Assembly: GCA_900546795.1 (NCBI GenBank)
Contig: UREG01000060.1
Coordinates: forward strand, 1 to 10,154
DNA length: 10,154 bases
Direction of reading: 5' to 3'
From: an uncultured Veillonellaceae bacterium
GTDB lineage: Bacteria > Bacillota > Negativicutes > Veillonellales > Megasphaeraceae
Part shown: piece after piece, positions 1 through 5,455 of the stretch
How positions within the stretch are numbered: the first letter of the stretch is position 1
Layout: the number at the start of each line of letters is the position of its first letter
The notes under the pieces: model-generated
Seen by the model: the letters and a program-made list of their open reading frames with translations, nothing else
Told to the model about the DNA's origin: nothing
Database searches by the model: none
Position numbers and translations under genes: made by a program

Positions 1-1
1 A

Positions 2-139
2 GAAAAACTCCTCACCTTGTCTTTCACTTCCTTCAACAAACAATCCCACTCCAACGCCCCATATCGGCAGCCAATACTCCTCCGCCGCTCCACTATCTTG
101 TCTTATACTGCAATACCCCAGCAGAAATATCCCCCCCAT
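2..139 (-). CDS. Possible 5' part of an unidentified small protein (doubtful, runs off the left edge)
   Basis: Reading leftward from an ATG at 139, a minus-strand frame stays open for 46 codons to the window edge. It begins MGGIFLLGYCSIRQD and contains a mildly hydrophobic start and a WLPIWGVGVGLF stretch. I do not recognise a family. The ribosome binding site is poor: AGGA lies only one base before the ATG. The start sits inside a run of seven G (131-137 on the plus strand, seven C). One extra G would join this frame to a second short frame starting MGFRIWGG, whose ATG lies 15 bases upstream. The frame could be a real gene with a slippage-prone start, the remnant of a frameshifted gene, or chance. 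Confidence 0.2.
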   Translation of the reverse strand, partial: MGGIFLLGYCSIRQDSGAAEEYWLPIWGVGVGLFVEGSERQGEEFF

Positions 140-285
140 ATCCTAAAACCCATTTCTTTCTTCAATCAGAAAAAAGCGTGCCACTCCTTGACCTTCGCTC
201 CCCTGTAACCCAGAGTTTCATCGCCGAATGATTTCACTCAAAATCACTAACCTACACTGCTGCTAAGCAAAAGATATTTTTATGC

Positions 286-314
286 TTGACATGTTCTTGA
301 GAATCAAGTATAAT
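286..314 (+). promoter_or_regulatory. Sigma-70/SigA promoter of the manganese exporter gene
   Basis: TTGACA at 286-291 and TATAAT at 309-314 match the consensus perfectly, with the ideal 17-base spacer. Transcription would start near 320-322, a few bases before the riboswitch P1 stem. Such a strong promoter fits a gene whose control lies downstream, in the leader RNA, rather than at initiation. Confidence 0.9.
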
Positions 315-325
315 CAAACACGTTC

Positions 326-418
326 CTAAAAGGGAGTAGCTCTCGGAATAAGTCAACATACTAACCGTGTAACGGTTTGGTTTATTCTTTGATGTCATAT
401 CAAAAGCGAGACTTTTAG
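326..418 (+). ncRNA. yybP-ykoY (manganese) riboswitch aptamer
   Basis: The leader carries the two conserved loops of this class: AAAGGGAGTAGC near 329-340 and GCGAGAC near 406-412. P1 pairs CTAAAAG (326-332) with CTTTTAG (412-418). An internal hairpin AACCG/CGGTT lies at 363-367 and 373-377. In known members the two loops dock and bind Mn2+. It sits directly after a consensus promoter and before a GDT1-family cation exporter gene, a classic target of this riboswitch. The 3' strand of P1 is also part of the left arm of the following terminator, so ligand-stabilised P1 should prevent termination and switch the gene on when Mn2+ is high. Confidence 0.9.
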
Positions 419-467
419 ACAATACAGGTGCTTTATGCCTATATTGTCTAAAGGTACTCGCTTTTTT
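402..467 (+). terminator. Riboswitch expression-platform terminator
   Basis: A long hairpin pairs AAAAGCGAG (402-410) with CTCGCTTTT (457-465). It continues through 411-424 with 442-455, with one G-U pair and a bulged A at 456. The apical part is AGG/CCT around a small loop. A run of six T (462-467) and further T-rich sequence follows. The left arm contains 412-418, the 3' strand of aptamer P1, so terminator and bound aptamer are mutually exclusive. No separate antiterminator is needed to explain an ON switch. Confidence 0.85.
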
Positions 468-508
468 GTTTTTCTTTTTAAGGAACATACGCTATTTTAC
501 TCATTTTT

Positions 509-514
509 AGGAGG
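509..514 (+). promoter_or_regulatory. Ribosome binding site fixing the start of the GDT1-family gene
   Basis: AGGAGG at 509-514 lies seven bases before the ATG at 522. The frame is also open from an ATG at 435, but that codon lies in the apical loop of the terminator hairpin and has no ribosome binding site, so 522 is the start. Confidence 0.85.
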
Positions 515-521
515 ATGTATT

Positions 522-1106
522 ATGAATTTGATTGCTTTATTATCTGCTTTCGCTTTTGTTGTATTGGCCGAAATGGGAGATAAAACCCAGCTTCTCGCAA
601 TGGCATTTGCCTGTAAGTTTAATTGGAAAACAGTCATGTGGGGCGTCTTTGCCGCTACGGTGCTCAATCATCTGGCTGCGGTTGCGGTCGGTTCTTATCT
701 AACCACATTCATTCCTATCAGCTGGATCAAGATCGCCGCTGCTATCTCCTTTATCATTTTTGGATTATGGACAATCCGCGGTGATAAATTATCCGAAGAC
801 GATACAAAAGAACGAAGCAGAAGTCCTTTCTGGACTGTAGCGATCGCTTTTTTCATCGCAGAAATGGGAGATAAAACCCAGCTGGCTACCATTACCCTGG
901 CCGCTCAATTCAATATGATCCTGCCCGTTTGGATCGGCACTACCATGGGTATGATGGTCGCCGACGGCATCGGCATCATTATCGGCTGTGTATTAGGAAA
1001 GCGTATTCCTGAACGCACCGTAAAATGGGTCGCCGCCCTGATCTTTATCGCCTGTGGCATCTGGGGATTAGCCGCAGAACTTTATTTACAGCCGACAGTA
1101 TGTTAA
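522..1106 (+). CDS. GDT1/UPF0016 (TMEM165) family divalent cation exporter, probably Mn2+
   Basis: This is a 194-residue inner-membrane protein built of two homologous halves, each starting with a hydrophobic helix that carries the family signature EMGDKT (residues 17-22 and 114-119). The halves are joined by a charged linker (about residues 86-102). Characterised relatives (MneA of Vibrio cholerae, cyanobacterial Mnx, yeast Gdt1, human TMEM165) move Mn2+ or Ca2+, and the acidic signature residues form the ion site. Length and two-repeat layout are typical of bacterial members. The manganese riboswitch in its leader makes Mn2+ efflux the best reading: the gene is on when Mn2+ is abundant. It is a single-gene unit, convergent with the propionate operon and closed by its own terminator, whose stem begins within the stop codon. 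Confidence 0.93.
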   Translation: MNLIALLSAFAFVVLAEMGDKTQLLAMAFACKFNWKTVMWGVFAATVLNHLAAVAVGSYLTTFIPISWIKIAAAISFIIFGLWTIRGDKLSEDDTKERSRSPFWTVAIAFFIAEMGDKTQLATITLAAQFNMILPVWIGTTMGMMVADGIGIIIGCVLGKRIPERTVKWVAALIFIACGIWGLAAELYLQPTVC

Positions 1107-1148
1107 AAGCAAGAGAGGAGGAAGCCAGCTTCCTCCTCTCTTGCTTTT
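1105..1148 (+). terminator. Intrinsic terminator of the GDT1-family gene
   Basis: A perfect 20-base-pair stem (1105-1124 with 1129-1148) closes on a four-base CCAG loop and ends in T-rich sequence. It overlaps the last two bases of the stop codon. The A-rich foot gives a short T run on the other strand as well, so it may also act as a back-up terminator for the convergent operon. Confidence 0.93.
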
Positions 1149-1172
1149 TATTATCACGTTCATTTATAACAC

Positions 1173-1205
1173 AAAAAAGCAGACACCGAAATGGTGTCTG
1201 CTTTT
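1173..1205 (-). terminator. Intrinsic terminator of the propionate operon
   Basis: A perfect 13-base-pair stem pairs 1175-1187 with 1193-1205 around a five-base loop. On the minus strand it is followed by a run of six T. It lies about 30 bases after the mmdC stop codon. With the stem at 1105-1148 it forms two stacked terminators between convergent genes; on the plus strand this stem also has T-rich sequence after it. Confidence 0.9.
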
Positions 1206-1235
1206 CTTTAGGAGTTTACTTGTATTTATGACAAA

Positions 1236-1604
1236 TTAGCCCAAAACTACAAGAACGTCGCCAGTTTTTACATTGGAGCCGTTGCTTACGCGAATTTCGC
1301 TAACAGTAGCGTCGCGGTCTGCAGCGATTTCGTTCTGCATTTTCATAGCTTCGAGGAGAAGGAGGCAGTCGCCGCGTTTTACAGCCTGACCTACGCTTAC
1401 TTTAACTTCCGTTACTTTACCAGGCATCGGAGCTTTTACAGTGTGAGCGCCAGCCGGTACCGGTGCTGCTGCCGGTGCAGGAGCTGCTGCCGGAGCCGGT
1501 GCTGCTACAGGAGCTGCTGCAACTGGAGCTACTGCTACAGTGCCTTCTTCTTGTACAGTTACTTTGTAGTCTACGCCGTTAACATTTACTGTGAATTTTT
1601 TCAT
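1236..1604 (-). CDS. mmdC: Biotin carboxyl carrier (gamma) subunit of methylmalonyl-CoA decarboxylase
   Basis: This 122-residue biotinyl protein carries the carboxyl group between the carboxyltransferase and the decarboxylating subunit. Residues 1-20 form a short N-terminal strand segment typical of the family. Residues 24-52 are a flexible Ala/Pro-rich linker. Residues 53-122 are the biotinyl-lipoyl domain with the EAMKM motif, biotin going on Lys88. A GGAGG ribosome binding site precedes the ATG. It is the last gene of the operon, 48 bases after the delta/epsilon-like gene. Its size is very close to the 1.3S subunit of Propionibacterium transcarboxylase, so a soluble transcarboxylase role cannot be excluded from this gene alone. 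Confidence 0.9.
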   Translation of the reverse strand: MKKFTVNVNGVDYKVTVQEEGTVAVAPVAAAPVAAPAPAAAPAPAAAPVPAGAHTVKAPMPGKVTEVKVSVGQAVKRGDCLLLLEAMKMQNEIAADRDATVSEIRVSNGSNVKTGDVLVVLG

Positions 1605-1641
1605 TTCTACACATCCTCCAATATTATAAATTAACTTCTAT

Positions 1642-1666
1642 GAAAGCTTTGCTTATGCAAAGTTTC
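1642..1666 (-). other. Intercistronic hairpin at the stop codon of the delta/epsilon-like gene
   Basis: GAAA-CTTTGC (1642-1652, with G1646 bulged) pairs with GCAAAGTTTC (1657-1666) around a four-base loop containing the stop codon of the upstream gene. No T run follows, so it is not a full terminator. It may mark an mRNA processing or stability point before mmdC. Confidence 0.45.
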
Positions 1667-1946
1667 TGCCATCCATTATTTTCTGTCTGCCTGCTGCAGC
1701 CCACATGGTGCTGGAGCGTTTAATCCGCAAAGCATGAGTGCATCCACCCTGGGCATGAATGATGGCAGCTGCAATTGCAGCGATTTCCATTTCATCGTCC
1801 ATAGCGGTTACAGCAGCAATTGCTGCAATGACTTTAGGATCTACGCCGGTAGCGACGGGAGCCTGAGCGGGAGCAGTGGACGGAGCCGGAGCAACCTGTT
1901 TCGGTTCTTCCTTTTTACCGCCAAATAAGCTGCTAAAGAATCCCAT
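1653..1946 (-). CDS. Small delta/epsilon-like subunit of methylmalonyl-CoA decarboxylase
   Basis: This is a 97-residue protein. Residues 1-16 are amphipathic and Lys/Glu-rich (starts MGFFSSLFGGKKEE), residues 17-33 an Ala/Pro linker, and residues 36-66 an Ala/Ile-rich helix. The C-terminal motif is LRIKRSSTMWAAAGRQKIMDGR (in two adjacent parts: LRIKRSS at 73-79, WAAAGRQKIMDGR at 82-94). The Arg/Lys-rich strand followed by WxxAGRxxxM is what I recognise from the C-terminal part of MmdD/OadG-type delta or gamma subunits, which hold Na+-pumping decarboxylase complexes together. Those proteins normally begin with a membrane helix; this one has none. It therefore resembles the soluble C-terminal half, as described for the epsilon subunit (MmdE) of Veillonella parvula. 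An AGGAGAGGGG purine tract precedes the ATG, and mmdA ends 23 bases upstream. Confidence 0.7.
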   Translation of the reverse strand: MGFFSSLFGGKKEEPKQVAPAPSTAPAQAPVATGVDPKVIAAIAAVTAMDDEMEIAAIAAAIIHAQGGCTHALRIKRSSTMWAAAGRQKIMDGRNFA

Positions 1947-1969
1947 AATATAGTCCCCTCTCCTTCAGA

Positions 1970-3499
1970 TTATAATGGTATATTACCATGTTTCTTAGCC
2001 GGACGTTCTTCACGTTTGCTTGCAAGCATTGCAAGGGCAGTGATAACACGAGGACGGGTTTCTTTCGGTTCGATAACGATATCTACGAAACCTCTTTCAG
2101 CTGCTTTGTAAGGAGTAGCGAATTCTGCCACATATTCTGCTGTTTTCTGATCTTTATCAGCATCTTTACGGAAAATGATGTTTGCCGCACCGGCAGGTCC
2201 CATAACCGCGATTTCAGCCGTAGGCCAAGCGAATACCTGGTCTGCACCCAAGTCCTGGGAGCACATTGCCAAGTAGGATCCGCCGTAAGCTTTACGAGTG
2301 ATAACCGTAACTTTAGGAACGGAAGCTTCAGAATATGCATAAAGCATTTTCGCACCGTGACGAATGATACCGCCATATTCCTGGTTAGTACCCGGCAAGA
2401 AGCCCGGTACGTCAACGAAGTTAACGATAGGAATATTGAAAGCATCGCAGAAACGAATAAATCTAGCAGATTTATCGGATGCATTGATATCGAGGCAGCC
2501 TGCCATTACTTTCGGCTGGTTAGCGATAATACCAACGCTCTGTCCATCAAAACGTGCAAAGCAAGTGATGATGTTTTTTGCATAATGTTCCTGTACCTGA
2601 TAAATTTCGCCATTATCGACACAGGCTTTAATAACTTCCAGCATATCATACGGATGATTGCTGTTGTCCGGCATGATCGTATTGAGTTTTTCTTCCATAC
2701 GATTCGGGTCGTCGCCAGTTTCAACAATAGGAGCTTCTTCCATATTGTTGCTCGGCAGGAAGCTCAACAGGTAACGAATCTGCTGGAGGCAGTCGTCTTC
2801 ATCTTCTGCAGCAAAGTGTGCTACACCGGATACGCTGTTGTGCGTCATTGCGCCGCCGAGTTCTTCTGCCGTTACTTCTTCTGCTGTTACAGATTTAATA
2901 ACTGCAGGACCCGTAATAAACATCTGGCTTTTTTCTTTTACCATGTAGATAAAGTCAGTCAAAGCCGGGCTGTATACAGCACCGCCTGCGCAAGGCCCCA
3001 TGATTACAGAAATCTGAGGAATTACGCCAGATGCCCAAGTATTGTACAGGAAGATTTTACCATAGCCCTGAAGAGCATCGACAGCTTCCTGAATACGCGC
3101 CCCGCCGGAATCGTTGATCCCAATCAAAGGAGCGCCCATTTTAAGAGCCAAACGCTGTGCTTTAATAATTTTTGCAGCATGCATTTCGCCCAAGGAGCCG
3201 CCTTCTACAGTAAAGTCCTGTGCAAATGCGAACACCAAGCGGCCGTCAATTGTACCATAACCGGATACAACGCCTTCGCCCGGAAGTTCTTTCTTGTCCT
3301 GACCAAAGTTTACGCAGCGATGTTTTACCAATGCATCGATTTCAACGAAGCTGCCGGCATCAAACAATTTCGCAATACGTTCGCGAGCTGTCATTTTGCC
3401 TTTAGCATGCTGTTTGTCAATGCCTTTTTGGCCGCCGCCCATCTGTACTTTCGCCAGTTTCTGGTGAAGCAAATCAATTTTTTCTTGAACTGTTGCCAT
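1970..3499 (-). CDS. mmdA: Methylmalonyl-CoA decarboxylase alpha subunit (carboxyltransferase)
   Basis: This 509-residue carboxyltransferase has the usual two crotonase-like domains. It moves the carboxyl group of (S)-methylmalonyl-CoA to biotin on MmdC, releasing propionyl-CoA. The N-terminal domain has GINDSGGARIQEAVDAL (127-143) and the oxyanion-hole glycines GPCAGGAVYSPALTDF (168-183). The C-terminal domain has VDVPGFLPGT (362-371), the AYGGSYLAMCSQDLGAD stretch (404-420) and FAWPTAEIAVMGP (423-435). Length fits MmdA, the beta subunit of propionyl-CoA carboxylase and the 12S transcarboxylase subunit (about 510-525), which sequence alone cannot separate. Context with mutase, epimerase and the delta-like gene favours decarboxylase in the succinate-to-propionate direction. 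GGAGGTG precedes the start. It lies 67 bases after the epimerase gene, a gap holding a hairpin and a possible internal promoter. Confidence 0.92.
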   Translation of the reverse strand: MATVQEKIDLLHQKLAKVQMGGGQKGIDKQHAKGKMTARERIAKLFDAGSFVEIDALVKHRCVNFGQDKKELPGEGVVSGYGTIDGRLVFAFAQDFTVEGGSLGEMHAAKIIKAQRLALKMGAPLIGINDSGGARIQEAVDALQGYGKIFLYNTWASGVIPQISVIMGPCAGGAVYSPALTDFIYMVKEKSQMFITGPAVIKSVTAEEVTAEELGGAMTHNSVSGVAHFAAEDEDDCLQQIRYLLSFLPSNNMEEAPIVETGDDPNRMEEKLNTIMPDNSNHPYDMLEVIKACVDNGEIYQVQEHYAKNIITCFARFDGQSVGIIANQPKVMAGCLDINASDKSARFIRFCDAFNIPIVNFVDVPGFLPGTNQEYGGIIRHGAKMLYAYSEASVPKVTVITRKAYGGSYLAMCSQDLGADQVFAWPTAEIAVMGPAGAANIIFRKDADKDQKTAEYVAEFATPYKAAERGFVDIVIEPKETRPRVITALAMLASKREERPAKKHGNIPL

Positions 3500-3518
3500 A
3501 AATTACACCTCCGATAAA

Positions 3519-3548
3519 ATTATACTACGAGACCATTAATATAATCAA
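3519..3548 (-). promoter_or_regulatory. Possible internal promoter before mmdA
   Basis: Reading the minus strand, TTGATT (3543-3548) and a perfect TATAAT (3519-3524) are separated by 18 bases. A start about seven bases downstream would fall at the mmdA ribosome binding site (near 3512), giving an extremely short leader. That makes the call uncertain. Confidence 0.3.
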
Positions 3549-3553
3549 TGGTC
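3531..3553 (-). other. Intercistronic hairpin between epimerase gene and mmdA
   Basis: GACCATT (3531-3537) and AATGGTC (3547-3553) form seven-base inverted arms around nine bases. No T run follows, so it is not a full terminator. It overlaps the -35 element of the possible internal promoter. Confidence 0.4.
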
Positions 3554-3566
3554 AATTCTTTTCGCT

Positions 3567-3992
3567 TTATTTTTCTATCGGCTGGCAAAGTTCAACTAAA
3601 ATACCGTTCGTAGCTTTCGGGTGAAGGAAAGCGATCATTTCTCCGCCTGCACCATAGCGAGGTTTTTCGTCCAAAAGACGAACGCCGCGAGCTTTCAGGT
3701 CTTCCAAAGCAGCTTCCAGGTTGTCTACGCGCAATGCCATGTGCTGAATCCCGTTTTTACCGCCATTTTTTTCGATGAAACGAGCAATCGGGCCGTCCGG
3801 AGTTGTGGATTCCAAGAATTCGAGCTGTGCATCACCGCAAGGGAAGAAGCAAACTTTTACTTTCTGTTCTTCGATGATTTCATATTCCGGAGTAGGAACT
3901 AAGCCCAAAGTTTCCTGGAATAAGTTTTTTGTTTTTTCTACATCATCTACTGCAATACCAAGATGATCCACATGTAATACTTTAAATGCCAT
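3567..3992 (-). CDS. mce: Methylmalonyl-CoA epimerase
   Basis: This 141-residue protein belongs to the vicinal-oxygen-chelate (glyoxalase) superfamily, with two beta-alpha-beta-beta-beta modules. It interconverts (R)- and (S)-methylmalonyl-CoA, linking the mutase product to the decarboxylase. By alignment to the known metal site of the Propionibacterium enzyme (His12, Gln65, His91, Glu141), the ligands here are His10 (VDHLGIAV), Gln56 (AQLEFLE), His84 (GIQHMALRV) and Glu134 (ILVELCQP). All four are present and the length is typical. GAGGAGG sits before the ATG. The gene starts only 14 bases after meaB, so the two are surely co-transcribed. Confidence 0.95.
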   Translation of the reverse strand: MAFKVLHVDHLGIAVDDVEKTKNLFQETLGLVPTPEYEIIEEQKVKVCFFPCGDAQLEFLESTTPDGPIARFIEKNGGKNGIQHMALRVDNLEAALEDLKARGVRLLDEKPRYGAGGEMIAFLHPKATNGILVELCQPIEK

Positions 3993-4006
3993 TTTACATT
4001 CCTCCT

Positions 4007-4945
4007 CTATTTTAATACACTAGCGGTTACATTTTCCACTACTGTATAAGGATCGTTTTCACGATTGTTTACGGCTTCCACCATCTTATCGAATTCATCT
4101 TTGGAAGTCACATGTTCCGCTACATATCTGCCGATATGTTCTTCGATCATTGCGGATATTTCGTTGCGGGTCCGTTCTTTCCGGCGTTCTGCCAAACCGT
4201 CTCCGTCTTCGAGATATTCCAAATGATCCTGAATGCTTTCCACAAGTTCTGCAATGCCTTCGTTGCGGCTGGCAACGGTCCGTTTAATCGGCGGACGCCA
4301 TTCCACTTTTTTAGAATCAAGGTCCAGCATCATTTCAATTTCAATATTCAGTTTATCTGCGCCGTCGCGATCGGCTTTATTAATCGCAAAGACATCGCCG
4401 ATTTCAAGGATGCCCGCTTTGATTGCCTGAATGTCATCGCCAAGTCCCGGTACTAATACGACCAGCGTCGTATCTGCACTCTTTACAATATCTACTTCAG
4501 ACTGGCCTACGCCAACCGTTTCGATAAAGATAACATCCATGCCAAATGCGTCCATTAATTTTACCGCTTCCGCCGTTTTTTTAGACAAACCGCCCAAGCT
4601 GCCGCGTGTACCCATGCTGCGGATAAACACGCCCTGATCCAAGGTCAGGTCGTTCATGCGGATACGGTCGCCTAAAATAGCGCCGCCGGAAAACGGGCTT
4701 GTCGGGTCAACAGCTACAATACCTACTGTTTTTCCCTGTTCACGGTAATATTTTACCAATTTGTCTGTCAGCGTACTCTTTCCGGCGCCAGGAGCCCCTG
4801 TAATACCAATAACTTTAGCCCGTCCTGTGTGTGGATAAATCTGTCTCATAATATCAACATAATTATCTGCTTCATTTTCAACGGCTGTTATCGATTTTGC
4901 CAGAGCCAATCTAGAACCATTGAGTAACTCTTTTACCAGATCCAT
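4007..4945 (-). CDS. meaB: MeaB-type G3E GTPase, chaperone of methylmalonyl-CoA mutase
   Basis: This 312-residue GTPase gates adenosylcobalamin loading into methylmalonyl-CoA mutase and protects the enzyme from inactivation, as known for MeaB and human MMAA. Visible motifs are the P-loop GAPGAGKST (50-58), the DPTSPFSGGAILGDR region (80-94), the Walker B/switch segment IETVGVGQSE (141-150) and the base-specificity motif NKAD (189-192). Older databases name this family LAO/AO transport ATPase (ArgK), which is misleading. The C-terminal helical part has the usual dimerisation region. The ribosome binding site is weak (AGGCGGTG), unlike most neighbours, fitting a chaperone needed in small amounts. 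A strong hairpin lies just upstream, after the mutase small-subunit gene. Confidence 0.95.
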   Translation of the reverse strand: MDLVKELLNGSRLALAKSITAVENEADNYVDIMRQIYPHTGRAKVIGITGAPGAGKSTLTDKLVKYYREQGKTVGIVAVDPTSPFSGGAILGDRIRMNDLTLDQGVFIRSMGTRGSLGGLSKKTAEAVKLMDAFGMDVIFIETVGVGQSEVDIVKSADTTLVVLVPGLGDDIQAIKAGILEIGDVFAINKADRDGADKLNIEIEMMLDLDSKKVEWRPPIKRTVASRNEGIAELVESIQDHLEYLEDGDGLAERRKERTRNEISAMIEEHIGRYVAEHVTSKDEFDKMVEAVNNRENDPYTVVENVTASVLK

Positions 4946-4968
4946 GGATTCACCGCCTTAATCTTGGT

Positions 4969-4992
4969 AAGGGGAGGATTTCTCCTCCCCTT
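4969..4992 (-). other. Strong GC-rich intercistronic hairpin between mutase small subunit and meaB
   Basis: Perfect ten-base-pair arms AAGGGGAGGA (4969-4978) and TCCTCCCCTT (4983-4992) enclose a four-base loop that reads GAAA on the minus strand. It lies between the stop of the mutase small-subunit gene and the meaB start. It is followed by TTACCAAG instead of a T run, so it looks like a partial terminator or an mRNA 3'-end stabiliser rather than a true operon end. Confidence 0.65.
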
Positions 4993-5015
4993 CGCCAATT
5001 TATTTGTTTATGAAC

Positions 5016-5411
5016 TTATTTTACGTTTGCGTTGATGAAGTCAACGATTTCAGAGGTCGGAGTACCAGGAGTAAATACTGCTGCTACGCCAGCTTCTTTC
5101 AGGCCCGGGATATCAGCAGCCGGGATAACGCCGCCGCCGATTACCAATACATCGCCCATGCCTTTTTCTTTCAAAAGATCTACTACTTTCGGGAACAAGG
5201 TGTTGTGTGCGCCAGAAAGCAAGCTCATTGCTACTACATCAACGTCTTCAGACAGAGCAGATTCAACGATCTGTTCCGGAGTCTGACGAAGACCTGTATA
5301 AATTACTTCGAAACCAGCGTCACGAAGTGCACGTGCTACAACTTTAGCACCGCGGTCATGACCGTCCAAGCCAGGTTTTGCTACTATTACTCTAATACGT
5401 TTTTCTGCCAT
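5016..5411 (-). CDS. mcmA2: Methylmalonyl-CoA mutase, B12-binding (small) subunit
   Basis: This 131-residue free-standing cobalamin-binding domain corresponds to the C-terminal domain of one-chain methylmalonyl-CoA mutases. The base-off/His-on signature is complete: DGHDRG (16-21) with the cobalt-ligating His18, then the SLL segment (63-65) and the GGG loop (92-94). The Rossmann-like fold starts RIRVIVAKPGLDGHDRG. The split layout, a roughly 550-residue catalytic chain plus a separate B12 chain, is known from archaea and several Firmicutes. GGAGGGA precedes the ATG, and the gene starts 44 bases after the catalytic subunit. Symbols vary between databases. Confidence 0.95.
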   Translation of the reverse strand: MAEKRIRVIVAKPGLDGHDRGAKVVARALRDAGFEVIYTGLRQTPEQIVESALSEDVDVVAMSLLSGAHNTLFPKVVDLLKEKGMGDVLVIGGGVIPAADIPGLKEAGVAAVFTPGTPTSEIVDFINANVK

Positions 5412-5455
5412 AATGATTTATCCCTCCAAAGAATATATGCAAATTATACTAGGAA

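Noticed and set aside
17..208. A 63-codon plus-strand frame near the left edge
   Set aside because: Its composition (Ser/Pro/Gln-rich) is not protein-like, it has no good ribosome binding site, and it resembles no family.
252..488. A 78-codon minus-strand frame over the riboswitch region
   Set aside because: It covers the promoter, aptamer and terminator of the exporter gene, has no family features, and is explained by the structured leader.
435..521. N-terminal extension of the exporter from an ATG at 435
   Set aside because: The codon lies in the apical loop of the riboswitch terminator and has no ribosome binding site; AGGAGG and the family's usual N-terminus point to 522.
1441..1540. 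Tandem repeat or CRISPR-like array in GCTGCTGCCGG-type sequence
   Set aside because: It is the low-complexity code for the Ala/Pro linker of MmdC, with no regular repeat-spacer pattern.
1988..3517. A 509-codon plus-strand reading frame opposite mmdA
   Set aside because: It is in exact antisense codon register with mmdA, its product is Cys/Phe-rich and resembles no family, and it is explained by avoidance of TTA, CTA and TCA codons in mmdA.
4007..4945. Arginine/lysine transport ATPase (ArgK/LAO)
   Set aside because: That is an old family name; the context beside mutase genes and the G3E motifs identify a MeaB-type mutase chaperone.
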